Source: Homoserinimonas sp.
GTDB taxonomy: Bacteria; Actinomycetota; Actinomycetes; Actinomycetales; Microbacteriaceae
Direction of reading: 5' to 3'
Length of the DNA stretch: 64,000 nt
Assembly (NCBI GenBank): GCA_023957835.1
Contig: JAMLGP010000001.1
Location: 1,233,575-1,297,574 of the forward strand
This document shows positions 16,861-25,380 of the stretch, piece by piece. Position 1 is the stretch's first letter; each line of letters begins with the position of its first letter. Under the pieces are notes generated by a model that had not been told where the DNA came from, made no database searches, and worked only from the letters and a program-made list of their open reading frames with translations. A program made the translations under genes and the position numbers.

Positions 16861-16887
16861 ACGCCGCCTCGATAAAGCAGCGGTCGA

Positions 16888-17244
16888 TCAGACCGCTTGC
16901 TCGACCAGCTCGATTGATGCTCGTCGTTCAGCGCGAGCGGCCACGGCCTCGCGCACGCGAGTACGGGCGAGCAGGATCAGGCTGACGGGTCCCATGATGA
17001 TGAACTTCATCGAGTTCCACAGGCAGAAGAGGACGAGGAGGTTGAGCCATCCGGGTCCGCCGTCTGCGATGAGGGTAGTGAAGGTGCTCGCTGCCAGCAG
17101 GTAGGGCACGGCGAGGAGCATCGCGGGTACACCCCATTTGAGTCCTCGGCGGGTTCGGATGGCGTCGAGGAGGATGTTGGTGGGCATGTAGCGGCGCAGG
17201 AACACGCGGGTGTGTACGCTGAGGGTCCAGAGCTGGCGGATCAT
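16888..17244 (-). CDS. small membrane protein next to the relaxase
   Basis: 118 residues with two or three hydrophobic helices (WGVPAMLLAVPYLLAASTF, LNLLVLFCLW, FIIMGPVSLILLA) between basic ends. I recall similar proteins beside MobF relaxases in actinobacterial mobile elements, without an assigned function. ATG 17244 is chosen because GAGAGGAAA precedes it; a start at 17268 is possible. It lies downstream of the relaxase on the same strand, across a 150-bp gap. Confidence 0.65.
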   Translation of the reverse strand: MIRQLWTLSVHTRVFLRRYMPTNILLDAIRTRRGLKWGVPAMLLAVPYLLAASTFTTLIADGGPGWLNLLVLFCLWNSMKFIIMGPVSLILLARTRVREAVAARAERRASIELVEQAV

Positions 17245-17396
17245 GACGGGGTTTCCTCTCACATGCACGACGGATCGTCGGAGGCGGTGCGTGTGTGAGT
17301 GGCCTTACGGCCTGCCCCGAGGAGCGTCATATCAAGGAGAAATCCGCCTCACTTTCAAGGGTACGACGCGCCGGCGACATTCGGAAGGGCAACCGA

Positions 17397-20300
17397 TCAC
17401 AGGCCCCGACTCGCACCCTCGCGCCGCGCCGCCCGCGAAGGACCATCGCTGCCAGCGAACCCGACCGGGTCGCGGAGCCTTGCGAGTGCGGCTTTCGCTC
17501 GTGCCGCGTCAATCTTCTGCGCATCGCTATCGGGCGCTGGGCCGAGCGGCGTGCGTGTGGTGATGCCGTAACGGTCGCGATACGCGGCTACCGTTCGCGC
17601 TTGCCGTTTCCAGGCTGCCGCGGCTCCCGTCTCTGCCGGTGTGTCTCCGAGCGCGAGCACCCATTCCTGCTGTTCGGTGATCGCTTGGTCGAGGACGGCT
17701 TCGGCGCGTTGCTGGATCAGCTCGCGCCGTTCCGTGAGGGCCTTTCGCATCTCGGCGGACATGGGTCCTGCTGCTTCGGGGATGAGGCCGGCGATCAGGC
17801 GGGGGGCCTTGCGGGTGCGCCCGGAACCAGCCGGCCTCTCGGTGGCGCGGGCGAGGCGGTGGTGCAGGACGGAGGCGATGTCGTCGGCGTCGCCGAAGCC
17901 GCGTGCTGCGACCAGGCGTGGCATGAGGGCGTCGATGTTGTGGTGGTTCGCTTCCGCCCGCCGGAGTTCTGCGGTGAGTGCGCCGAATGCATCGGAGTGG
18001 ATCGTGTCTTCTGCGTCGTCCGGGGTGAGGCCGGATTCGCGGATGAGGGTGGCGTAGCGGTCGTGTTGGGCGGCTTGCGCGATTGTCTCGTACTCGGCCG
18101 CGAGTTGACCCACCGACCCCCAGGTCTCGTGTTCGGCCGTGATGGTCTCGTGCGCGGACAGCTCGGAGCCGACGTGCTGCAGGACCCCGTAGAGCACGCT
18201 CCGCGCGGTCGCATCAGGATCATCCGCAGGGTGTGGAGTGGTGTGGTTGTCGTCGGGGCGATCGGTCGCGAGGTAAACGAGGTTCGACTGCCTGCCGCGG
18301 GTCATCGCGACATACAGGTTCTCCCTCGTCGTTGACGGGTCAGCGAGCACATGGGAGGTGTCCGTGGTGATGCCTTGTGCCCTGTAAGCGGTCACTGCGT
18401 ATCCCAGATCAACGTGATCGGAGACATAGTCGGCCGGGAGGATCACGGTGCCGCGGCTGTTCGCGCGGCGGGCAGTGAGTGATCCGTCATCGCGAATGTC
18501 GGTGACGGTCCAGCGGTCCCCGTTGCGTACCCATCCCCGTCGGGTGTGGAGTCGGCGGTCGTTCTTCCTAGTGATGATCGTGTCACCGACCCCGGCACGA
18601 GCATCACTGTGGAGGGCGACTTCACGGCGGGCGTTCACGGCGCCGTCGAGGATGAGGTCGGCACGGGCACGCTGATTCAGAGCGTGGACGGACTCGGTCG
18701 AGTCCGCGATCAACACTGTTGCGAACCCCGCGATGGTGTCGGTGCGCCAGGCGGTGTAGGCGGCGTCGATCATCGCCTCAGTGTTCCCACCCGTGACGCG
18801 ACCCTGGGCGGCGTAGGCGTCGATGGCTTCGGGCCGGCCGTGACGGAGATCAAGGGAGGCGGTCTTCTCCCAGTCGTTGACGAAACGGTGAACATCGACC
18901 AGTTCGGGGGCGTCGTTTCGGTCGTGGACGAGGAGGGAGAACGCGCCGCCGGCGGTGACGGATTGCAGTTGCGCCCAGTCACCCACCAACAGCACCTTCG
19001 CACCCACCTCCACCGCATGTTCCGTGATGCGATCGAGTGAGAGCGTGCCGGCGAGGGAGGCTTCATCCACGATCACGAGCTGCCCCTGACGGAAGGACGC
19101 GCCGCTGTTCTGGTGGTCTTGCCACCACTTCGCGGTGTTCTCCGTCCGGATACCGAGATCATCAGAGAGAACCTGCGCGGCAACCGCCGACGGTGCGAGG
19201 CCGACAACGCTGCCGCGCCCGTGCTCCCGCTCCCACGCGATGCGAAGGGCACGCATCGCTGTCGTCTTCCCAGCACCCGCCGGCCCGACCAGGACGTCCA
19301 CTACTCGACCTGAGATCGCAATGCCGACGAGGCCGGCGGCTTGATCGTCCGCGAGGAGCCTGCCGTCGCGATCTGGGCGACGGGTGACCTTCTCGACCAC
19401 CGCAACCGGCACGGTGGGTGATGTCATGGTGCGGGCACGCTCGAGGAGCCGGTCTTCCGCCGCAAGGATGTCCGGCGATGAGTAGACGGTCGATGCGACG
19501 GGTCGGAACCTGCTGCTGCCGTCACCCCGACGGAACACAGTCGGGCTGGACGCGAGCTCGGGCGGGGTGAGCCGGATCGACGCGTGTTCGGCGGCATCAA
19601 CCACCATCCCGACGACCGCTTCACGATCCTGCGTGGTGGCGAACCGGTAGGGCATGGTCTGTCGTGCGGCTTCGGCGGTGAGGTTCCAGCGCCGCCAAGT
19701 CGACCGCTTCTCACCGACCGCCTCCACCACGCTGCGCCCGAGCGAGGCGATCACGTCCAAAGGCACATCGTCCGCGCGCAACAGCATGGGCGCGTCGTTG
19801 GCGGTGACGGTACGGGCCCAGCGGGTAGCGTCTTCACCGAGAAGATGCGACGCACGTTCCCGCCACTCGTTGGTGAGGTCTGCGAGGGAACGGACCTGCT
19901 TCTCCGGCCGGGTCGCCAACGTCGCCTGCGCACGCAACTTGATGACCGTCGCCAGCGACGGCTGCCGACCGTGACGGGCGACGTACTTGGCGATGAGACG
20001 GTTCTTCTCCTTGTCAATCTGCCTTGACCTCGATGAGAACTCAGCCACCAGTCGCTCGGGAACCGTGGTGATCGCCCAGCCAGGGTTGCGGTCACGCCCC
20101 ATGTCCCGCGCCTCCCACTCGACGCCGAAGGCACGGGTGAGGTGATCGGCAAAGACGGCTTCGTGAAGTTCGGACAGGGCGACGGTCGCGGCGTGAAGGG
20201 GGCGACCGTCGAGAGAGCGCCATTTGCCATCGTGGACGGTCTGCACCTTGTTCGAGATCACCACATGCGTGTGCAGATGCGGGTCACCCGCCCGCGAGTC

Positions 20301-20945
20301 GTAATGATCGAACGCGGTGGCAATCACCCCGGACACATCGGCCTGCGCAACCGCCCCGTTGCGTCCTGCAGCACCCACGCGGGTTACTGCAACCTCTCGC
20401 TCGATGAACGCAACCATCTCGGCAACCGCCGCGTGATGCGCGTCCGCAATCAGCGATTGCGTGCCAGCGTCCGACATCGCCCACAGCACTGATGCGGACT
20501 TCGGAATCGAGAACGTGAAATCGAACCCTGCAACCGCCTTCCGCACCCCACGTGCGCTCTCCTCGGCCGCGATTGCGGCGACCGCCTCGGCACGCTCGGT
20601 CACGGGAAGGTCGGCGTCGAGCCTCGACGTGCGGTGTTCGATGCGCTCGGTCACGGTCGGGTACTTCCGATACGGACTGCCGAGCGCCTTATCAGTCACC
20701 GGGTCGCGGCCCTGCCCGATCAGACGTTGAAGCTGCTGCTCGGAAACCTCGTCGCCGACCGTGATTGTTCCGCCGCCGAGCGCGGTAACGGCTGACCCGA
20801 GCCATCGGCCCGGCGGCGTTCCTTCCTCCGTGTAGTACCTCGTCAACGGAGTCGAGGGCACCCGATCACCGTCGCCAGTAGCGACGGTGCGCAGGAGGTA
20901 CTTGTAGCCGTCACCGGCGGACATCACCCGCATCGAAACCGTCAC
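17397..20945 (-). CDS. MobF-class conjugative relaxase-helicase (TrwC/TraI type)
   Basis: About 1182 residues. It nicks oriT, stays bound to the 5' end and unwinds the strand for transfer. The TrwC relaxase domain (first ~400) has the MRVMSAGDGYKYLLRTVA start and the metal-binding histidines of GDPHLHTHVVISNK. The superfamily I helicase domain has Walker A VGPAGAGKTTA near residue 555, IVDEASLAGT and a late GYAVTAYRAQGIT motif. I chose GTG 20945 (VTVSMRVMSAG) because it has GAGGAG upstream and matches the usual N-terminus; a frame extension to 21014 is not family-like. It is divergent from the methyltransferase gene, and the intervening 280 bp is the best place for oriT. Confidence 0.93.
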   Translation of the reverse strand: MTVSMRVMSAGDGYKYLLRTVATGDGDRVPSTPLTRYYTEEGTPPGRWLGSAVTALGGGTITVGDEVSEQQLQRLIGQGRDPVTDKALGSPYRKYPTVTERIEHRTSRLDADLPVTERAEAVAAIAAEESARGVRKAVAGFDFTFSIPKSASVLWAMSDAGTQSLIADAHHAAVAEMVAFIEREVAVTRVGAAGRNGAVAQADVSGVIATAFDHYDSRAGDPHLHTHVVISNKVQTVHDGKWRSLDGRPLHAATVALSELHEAVFADHLTRAFGVEWEARDMGRDRNPGWAITTVPERLVAEFSSRSRQIDKEKNRLIAKYVARHGRQPSLATVIKLRAQATLATRPEKQVRSLADLTNEWRERASHLLGEDATRWARTVTANDAPMLLRADDVPLDVIASLGRSVVEAVGEKRSTWRRWNLTAEAARQTMPYRFATTQDREAVVGMVVDAAEHASIRLTPPELASSPTVFRRGDGSSRFRPVASTVYSSPDILAAEDRLLERARTMTSPTVPVAVVEKVTRRPDRDGRLLADDQAAGLVGIAISGRVVDVLVGPAGAGKTTAMRALRIAWEREHGRGSVVGLAPSAVAAQVLSDDLGIRTENTAKWWQDHQNSGASFRQGQLVIVDEASLAGTLSLDRITEHAVEVGAKVLLVGDWAQLQSVTAGGAFSLLVHDRNDAPELVDVHRFVNDWEKTASLDLRHGRPEAIDAYAAQGRVTGGNTEAMIDAAYTAWRTDTIAGFATVLIADSTESVHALNQRARADLILDGAVNARREVALHSDARAGVGDTIITRKNDRRLHTRRGWVRNGDRWTVTDIRDDGSLTARRANSRGTVILPADYVSDHVDLGYAVTAYRAQGITTDTSHVLADPSTTRENLYVAMTRGRQSNLVYLATDRPDDNHTTPHPADDPDATARSVLYGVLQHVGSELSAHETITAEHETWGSVGQLAAEYETIAQAAQHDRYATLIRESGLTPDDAEDTIHSDAFGALTAELRRAEANHHNIDALMPRLVAARGFGDADDIASVLHHRLARATERPAGSGRTRKAPRLIAGLIPEAAGPMSAEMRKALTERRELIQQRAEAVLDQAITEQQEWVLALGDTPAETGAAAAWKRQARTVAAYRDRYGITTRTPLGPAPDSDAQKIDAARAKAALARLRDPVGFAGSDGPSRAARREGASRGL

Positions 20946-21224
20946 CAGGCACCGCCTCTCCTCACCCCGAAGGTGAGCTCCGCAGCCCGCGGGCGCGGTG
21001 ACTTCTGAGGTCACTTTCGGGAGGCGGCAAACCTCGCTTGCAAGACGCGTGACAACCCGTTCGAGCGAACCGCGAGAGGTCGGCAGCGATTGGCACCGAC
21101 GGGCAGACGCGAGGTAGAAGGCGGCGGCTGAACGGCGGCCCGTGGGGTCGTTTGTGCACCTGGTTGGTGACCAGCTCGGAGTGGCAGCGCGACTCCGGGA
21201 GTCACCGTTCCAGGAGGTTCGCCC
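20946..21224. other. relaxase-methyltransferase divergent region, oriT candidate
   Basis: 279 bp without a gene, between the divergent relaxase and C5-methyltransferase genes. Visible structure: GACTCCGGGAGTC at 21191-21203 (5-bp arms), CTGGTTGGTGACCAG at 21160-21174, a GTCGG...CCGAC pair around 21100, and the GTGCACCTG box at 21154. MobF oriT sites usually lie near the relaxase gene, so an origin of transfer here is plausible, but no nic consensus was recognised. Confidence 0.35.
21154..21174 (+). promoter_or_regulatory. GTGCACCTG box 1 (before methyltransferase)
   Basis: GTGCACCTGGTTGGTGA occurs 62 bp before the methyltransferase start. Related boxes precede genes at 34074, 39253, 42630 and 61592. 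Confidence 0.45.
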
Positions 21225-22091
21225 GTGGCAGCACAGCCCCTCACTGACCGGACCGCACCGCTACGGGTCGGATCGCTGTTCTCCGGCTACGGCGGACTTG
21301 ACCTCGCCGTAGAGGAAGTCTTCGGGGCACGGACGATCTGGTTCTCCGAGATCAACGAAGCTGTCGCCCGAGTCTTCTCCCACCACTGGCCCGACGCCCC
21401 GAACCTCGACGACATCACCACCATCGACTGGAACACCGTGCCACCGGTGGACATCCTCTGCGGCGGATTCCCCTGCCAGGACGTTTCCACGGTCGGGAAG
21501 ATGGCCGGCCTGAAACCCGGCACACGCTCCGGCCTCTGGGCACACATGGCCGCCGCGATCGACGCGCTGCAACCCGAGTGGGTCGTGATTGAGAACGTAC
21601 GCGGGCTGCTCTCCGCACCCGCAAGCCGCGCAACCCTCGAAGGAGACGACAATGAGCAACGCAACCACGGAGATGCAACCCCCACCGGTGCAACCCCTCG
21701 CGGTGTGGAACCCGACCCTTGGTATCTGGGAGAAACCGCACCTCGACCTCTTCGGGCAGCAGGAGCAGTTCTGGGAGACCTGGCCAACCTCCGGTATGAC
21801 GCGCAATGGATCGGTTTACCCGCTTCCTCCATCGGCGCACCCCACCCTCGATATCGCGTTTTCATCATCGCCCACCGCACTCTTCCGAACCCCACTCGCC
21901 TCGGACGCTTCCCGTGGAGGCGAAAGTCTCCAGCAGGTGAAATCCAGGCGCGGGACGATCGCGCTCAGTCACCAGGTCATCGACCTGGCGCTCCACGGGC
22001 CCGCCGGTTTCCCAGGCCGGAGGAACCGGAGACCCTGTGGAGTCTGATCGGGCAGTTCTTCAACGATGGGGAAAGTACGCCGAAGCTGTGA
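21225..22091 (+). CDS. C5-cytosine DNA methyltransferase, shortened
   Basis: 288 residues. Motif I is VGSLFSGYGGLDLAVEE; motif IV is GGFPCQDVS with the catalytic Cys; motif VI is WVVIENVRGLL; a later GAPHPRYRVFIIAHR block resembles motif VIII. The target-recognition and C-terminal motifs IX-X are not in this frame; a family-like C-terminal part appears in another frame from about 22000. GTG start with CAGGAGG upstream. In mobile elements such enzymes protect transferred DNA from host restriction. Whether the shortened protein is active, or whether the C-terminal part is supplied by the overlapping frame, cannot be decided here. Confidence 0.8.
   Translation: MAAQPLTDRTAPLRVGSLFSGYGGLDLAVEEVFGARTIWFSEINEAVARVFSHHWPDAPNLDDITTIDWNTVPPVDILCGGFPCQDVSTVGKMAGLKPGTRSGLWAHMAAAIDALQPEWVVIENVRGLLSAPASRATLEGDDNEQRNHGDATPTGATPRGVEPDPWYLGETAPRPLRAAGAVLGDLANLRYDAQWIGLPASSIGAPHPRYRVFIIAHRTLPNPTRLGRFPWRRKSPAGEIQARDDRAQSPGHRPGAPRARRFPRPEEPETLWSLIGQFFNDGESTPKL
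21652..22047 (+). CDS. ORF overlapping the methyltransferase in another frame
   Basis: 131 residues, embedded +1 within the methyltransferase frame. Its sequence looks like real protein: WNPTLGIWEKPHLDLFGQQ, FWETWPTSGMTRNGSVYPLP, ALFRTPLASDASRGGE. Phrases of the WPTSGMTRNG and TPLASD kind occur, as I recall, in actinophage and plasmid methyltransferase-associated proteins between the catalytic core and the C-terminal domain. GAAGGAGAC precedes the ATG. The frame ends with unconvincing residues (GRRNRRPCGV); the continuation appears in the third frame from about 21990, which suggests a frameshift. Confidence 0.5.
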   Translation: MSNATTEMQPPPVQPLAVWNPTLGIWEKPHLDLFGQQEQFWETWPTSGMTRNGSVYPLPPSAHPTLDIAFSSSPTALFRTPLASDASRGGESLQQVKSRRGTIALSHQVIDLALHGPAGFPGRRNRRPCGV

Positions 22092-22375
22092 GTCGGTGGG
22101 AACAGATCATCGATCGACCTGCACCCGCTCCGGCGTTCCTCAATGAGGCGACCGGTCCGCGCCCTGCGCCGGAATTTGTGGAATGGCTTATGGGTCTACC
22201 GCAGGGATGGGTCACGGATTTGAGTCATGGCCTCACCACGAACCAAAAACTTGCAGCCCTTGGGAATGGTGTTCTTCCAAGACAGGCAGTTCTTGCCCTC
22301 GAGAGTCTCCGTAATGCCTTCCTGCGCCCCAGGATTGTGTGCGACCGATCTGCCATTTCAGTTCGTCCGCGCTGA
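22037..22375 (+). CDS. C-terminal methyltransferase-like segment in the third frame
   Basis: 112 residues from a GTG. It includes WGKYAEAVSRWEQIIDRPAPAPAFLN, VEWLMGLPQGWVTDL and LAALGNGVLPRQAVLAL. MGLPxGWVTD and LGNGVxPxQA are the C-terminal motif X-like signatures of C5-methyltransferases of phages and plasmids. The frame is open upstream to at least 21990 without a start codon, so this is more likely the 3' part of the ORF at 21652 (or of the methyltransferase) separated by a frameshift than an independent gene. Confidence 0.55.
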   Translation: MESDRAVLQRWGKYAEAVSRWEQIIDRPAPAPAFLNEATGPRPAPEFVEWLMGLPQGWVTDLSHGLTTNQKLAALGNGVLPRQAVLALESLRNAFLRPRIVCDRSAISVRPR

Positions 22376-22454
22376 CCGAGGAGGCCGAGGGATACCGATA
22401 GCGACCATGACGATTCCAAGCAAGAAGACTGAGATTCTCGCGATGGACCAGAGG

Positions 22455-22470
22455 CTTGACCTAAGTCAAG
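22455..22470. promoter_or_regulatory. inverted repeat upstream of the metal-chaperone gene
   Basis: CTTGACCTAAGTCAAG is a perfect 6+4+6 inverted repeat about 95 bp before the HMA chaperone start, containing a TTGACC -35-like hexamer. It is a candidate operator for the operon 22563-24898; the regulator is unknown. Confidence 0.45.
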
Positions 22471-22562
22471 GCCGAATCACTTCCTGGCCGGTATTCTCAA
22501 TCGCAATGACCGGGAAACCCCTGATTATGCGCCCAGTTCAAGGCAAACCGAAAGGATCAATC

Positions 22563-22799
22563 GTGACTAATGCTTCTGACACCACCCACACTCTTCTGCG
22601 TGCCGAGGGGTTCTCGTGCCCATCGTGCGTCACAAAAATCGAGAAACAGGTCGGCAAGCTTGATGGCGTCGAAAACGTGACGGTGCATTTCGCGTCAGGG
22701 CGTGTTGAAATCGATCACGACGAGACGAAGAGTTCAGTCGGCGATCTGATTGCTGCTGTCGATAAGGCCGGCTACAAGTCGAAGGCCTCCGCCTTCTAG
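22563..22799 (+). CDS. HMA-domain metal chaperone (CopZ-like)
   Basis: 78 residues forming a single ferredoxin-like HMA domain. The metal-binding loop is GFSCPSCVTKIEKQV (CxxC), followed by LDGVENVTVHFASGRVEIDHDE. It should carry a soft metal ion to the P-type ATPase encoded 59 bp downstream, which lacks its own HMA domain. The GTG start has GAAAGGA 5 nt upstream; the same frame is open to 22227 but without family-like sequence. The copper name is by resemblance only; the ATPase motif is not a classical copper one. Confidence 0.88.
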   Translation: MTNASDTTHTLLRAEGFSCPSCVTKIEKQVGKLDGVENVTVHFASGRVEIDHDETKSSVGDLIAAVDKAGYKSKASAF

Positions 22800-22858
22800 C
22801 GGTTGACCTGTACAGGCAATAATGCACCTCATCACCTGACTCGAAAGGCAGCACACTC

Positions 22859-24898
22859 GTGAACGCGTTCCGTAAGTGGCGGTACGGCAATTGGTTCATT
22901 CCGGTTGTTTCGGGCCTCCTTATTCTCGTCTCGTTCGGCATCGAGAGCCTCCTCGGCGACACCTGGAATATCACGGTCGGCCCGCAGTGGTGGATCGACG
23001 CGGGCGAACACGCCCACGGATCGGGCCACGAGTTCACCCTCGCGAACGCGTTCATGCTCGCCGCCGCGATTGTCGCCGGGTACGGCATCGTCGTGAAAGC
23101 TGTGCGAGCGCTGATGGTGAAATTCATCAGTATCGACCTGCTGGTATCGATTGCGGCGATCGGCGCGACACTCATCGGAAACTTCTGGGAAGCCGCCGCC
23201 GTGACGTTCCTGTTCGCGATCGGGCACGCGCTCGAGGCGGGCACGATGAACAAGACCCGCGCCGCGTTGGCTGAGCTGGTCGCGGTGGCGCCGGACGTGG
23301 CCGTTGTGATGCGTGACGGTGAGCAGGTTGAGGTCGCAGCGCATCAGGTGCGCATGGGCGAGATCGTGCTCGTGAAGAACGGGGCGAAGGTTCCCGTCGA
23401 TGGGCAGGTCGTATCAGGCACGGGAGCGATCGACGAGGCATCGATCACGGGTGAGTCGATCCCGGTCGAAAAAACGAAGTCAGATCATGTGTTTGCGGGC
23501 ACGATCTCTCGGGGCGGGTTCTTGCAGGTCATGGCGACCGGCATTGGGGCCGACACGACGCTCGCGCGCATCATTCACCGTGTCGAAGAAGCGCAGGATG
23601 CGAAAGCGAAAACGCAGGCATTCATCGACCGATTCTCGAAGTGGTACACGCCAGCGGTGATGGTACTCGCGCTTGCGGCGGGCCTCATCTCTGGTGACGT
23701 AGTGCTCGGCCTCACGTTGCTCGTGATCGGTTGCCCGGGCGCGCTCGTCATCTCGATTCCCGTGGCGATCGTAGCGGGAATCGGCCGCTCGGCCCGCAAC
23801 GGGATTCTCATCAAGGGCGGCGAGTACCTCGAAACCTCGGCCAAGATCTCGGCCGTCGCAGTCGATAAGACGGGGACTCTCACCGAGGGCCGCCCGGTAC
23901 TCACCGACATCGTTGTGCTCAATCCTGAAGCGGATCGGCGCGAGGTACTTCGCTGGGCAGCCGCCGCAGAAGCAGGGTCCGAGCACCCACTTGCCCGCCC
24001 GATCCTCGACACCGCACGAGAAGAAGGAGTGGCCCCCGAGGGCCTTCCTGGATTGGTCACACCGGTCGTGGGCAAGGGGATCGTGGCCGACGCTCACGAC
24101 AAGCGGGTACTCATCGGTAACGTGCCTCTGCTCGAACAGTACGAGATCGTGAACGACGCGGGGGCGGCTGTGGCTGCGAACAAACTGGCGGCGGCAGGCA
24201 AGACCCCGATGATTGTCGCGGTCGATGAGAGCGTGCTTGGCGTAATCGGTGTCGCAGATACGATCCGCGAGGATGCCCCCGAGATGATCAGGCGCTTGCA
24301 CGCTAGCGGGGTGCAGAAGGTGGTGATGCTCACCGGAGACACGCGCCTTGTCGCCGAAGCCATCGGTGAGGCGGTCGGCATCGATGAGATCCATGCTTCG
24401 TTGCTACCCGAGGACAAGCTCGACGCTGTCGCACGGTTGCAGCGCGAGGGGCACACGGTCGCGATGGTGGGCGACGGCGTGAACGACGCCCCGGCCCTTG
24501 CGACCGCCGACATTGGTGTTGCCATGGGTGCAGCGGGCTCAGCGGTGGCCGTGGAGACGGCAGACATTGCCCTGATGGGCGACAACCTCTTGAAACTGCC
24601 CGAAGCAATCAGCCTCGCCAAACGTACCGTGAACGTCATGCGCCAGAACATCTGGATCGCGCTCATCACCGTTGTCGTGCTACTCGTCGGGGTCTTCGCA
24701 GGGGGTGTCACGATGGCTATCGGCATGCTCGTGCACGAGGGATCGGTGCTCATCGTAATCCTCAACGCGATGCGCCTGCTGCGCAACACCCAAGGAGCCA
24801 CTGCGTTGTCGAGGAGTGAACGCGCCCGAGCCGCACATGAAACAGGCCGCCCGGTCGAACCAGCCACGGCCCAGAGTTCATCCGAACTTCCATCTTGA
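22859..24898 (+). CDS. heavy-metal P1B-type ATPase with CPG motif
   Basis: 679 residues, an ATP-driven metal exporter. The membrane metal site reads IGCPGALVIS (Cys about residue 292), where Zn/Cd and Cu exporters normally have CPC; the second Cys is Gly. Other motifs are canonical: TGESIPVEK, DKTGTLTEG (phosphorylated Asp about 336), SEHPLA and GDGVNDAPA. The N-terminus has no HMA domain but a His-rich stretch (GEHAHGSGHE). SEHPLA supports the heavy-metal subfamily. The preceding HMA chaperone gene probably supplies the metal. The following cupin and quinone-reductase genes suggest a redox or sulfide-related stress setting. Metal specificity is unassigned. Confidence 0.9.
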   Translation: MNAFRKWRYGNWFIPVVSGLLILVSFGIESLLGDTWNITVGPQWWIDAGEHAHGSGHEFTLANAFMLAAAIVAGYGIVVKAVRALMVKFISIDLLVSIAAIGATLIGNFWEAAAVTFLFAIGHALEAGTMNKTRAALAELVAVAPDVAVVMRDGEQVEVAAHQVRMGEIVLVKNGAKVPVDGQVVSGTGAIDEASITGESIPVEKTKSDHVFAGTISRGGFLQVMATGIGADTTLARIIHRVEEAQDAKAKTQAFIDRFSKWYTPAVMVLALAAGLISGDVVLGLTLLVIGCPGALVISIPVAIVAGIGRSARNGILIKGGEYLETSAKISAVAVDKTGTLTEGRPVLTDIVVLNPEADRREVLRWAAAAEAGSEHPLARPILDTAREEGVAPEGLPGLVTPVVGKGIVADAHDKRVLIGNVPLLEQYEIVNDAGAAVAANKLAAAGKTPMIVAVDESVLGVIGVADTIREDAPEMIRRLHASGVQKVVMLTGDTRLVAEAIGEAVGIDEIHASLLPEDKLDAVARLQREGHTVAMVGDGVNDAPALATADIGVAMGAAGSAVAVETADIALMGDNLLKLPEAISLAKRTVNVMRQNIWIALITVVVLLVGVFAGGVTMAIGMLVHEGSVLIVILNAMRLLRNTQGATALSRSERARAAHETGRPVEPATAQSSSELPS

Positions 24899-24913
24899 GA
24901 AAGGAACACACAC

Positions 24914-25345
24914 ATGAGTGAGAACCAGTTCAGCGTCGGCGAGAAGGCGACGCACTTCGTCATCGACGAGGTCGCGAAAGCAAACACGAATTTTCGTCAG
25001 GTGCTCTGGACGGGAAAGCATTCCCAACTCGTTGCGATGACGATTCCGGTGGGCGGGGAGATCGGCGACGAGGTGCATGACACCACCGACCAGTTGCTGA
25101 GTTTTGTGTCGGGCAGCGGAGAGGCCGACCTTGACGGCGAGACGCACACCGTTGATGCTGGCGACCTGTGCGCTGTCCCGGCCGGTACTCGCCACAACTT
25201 CCGCAACACTGGCGATGAGCCTTTGGTGCTCTACACCGTCTATTCACCTCCGGAGCACGCAATTGACGCGGAGTATGCCACGAAGGAACTCGCTGATGCG
25301 GCAGAGGCTTCGGGTGAAGACGCTCCGCCACAGGCAACCATGTAA
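24914..25345 (+). CDS. cupin-domain protein
   Basis: 143 residues forming a single conserved beta-barrel. Metal-ligand-like residues lie in the first motif region (GGEIGDEVHDTTDQLLSFVSG, giving E, H and D) and in the second (VPAGTRHNFRNTGDEP). This is the family of small soluble cupins with enzymatic or metal-binding roles. It starts 15 bp after the CPG ATPase with GAAAGGAA upstream, so it is very likely in the same operon. It could buffer the exported metal or act on a small molecule; the specific role is not known. Confidence 0.8.
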   Translation: MSENQFSVGEKATHFVIDEVAKANTNFRQVLWTGKHSQLVAMTIPVGGEIGDEVHDTTDQLLSFVSGSGEADLDGETHTVDAGDLCAVPAGTRHNFRNTGDEPLVLYTVYSPPEHAIDAEYATKELADAAEASGEDAPPQATM

Positions 25346-25380
25346 GTGTCACTCACCTGGAGAACGAGGAGAAGTCAATA

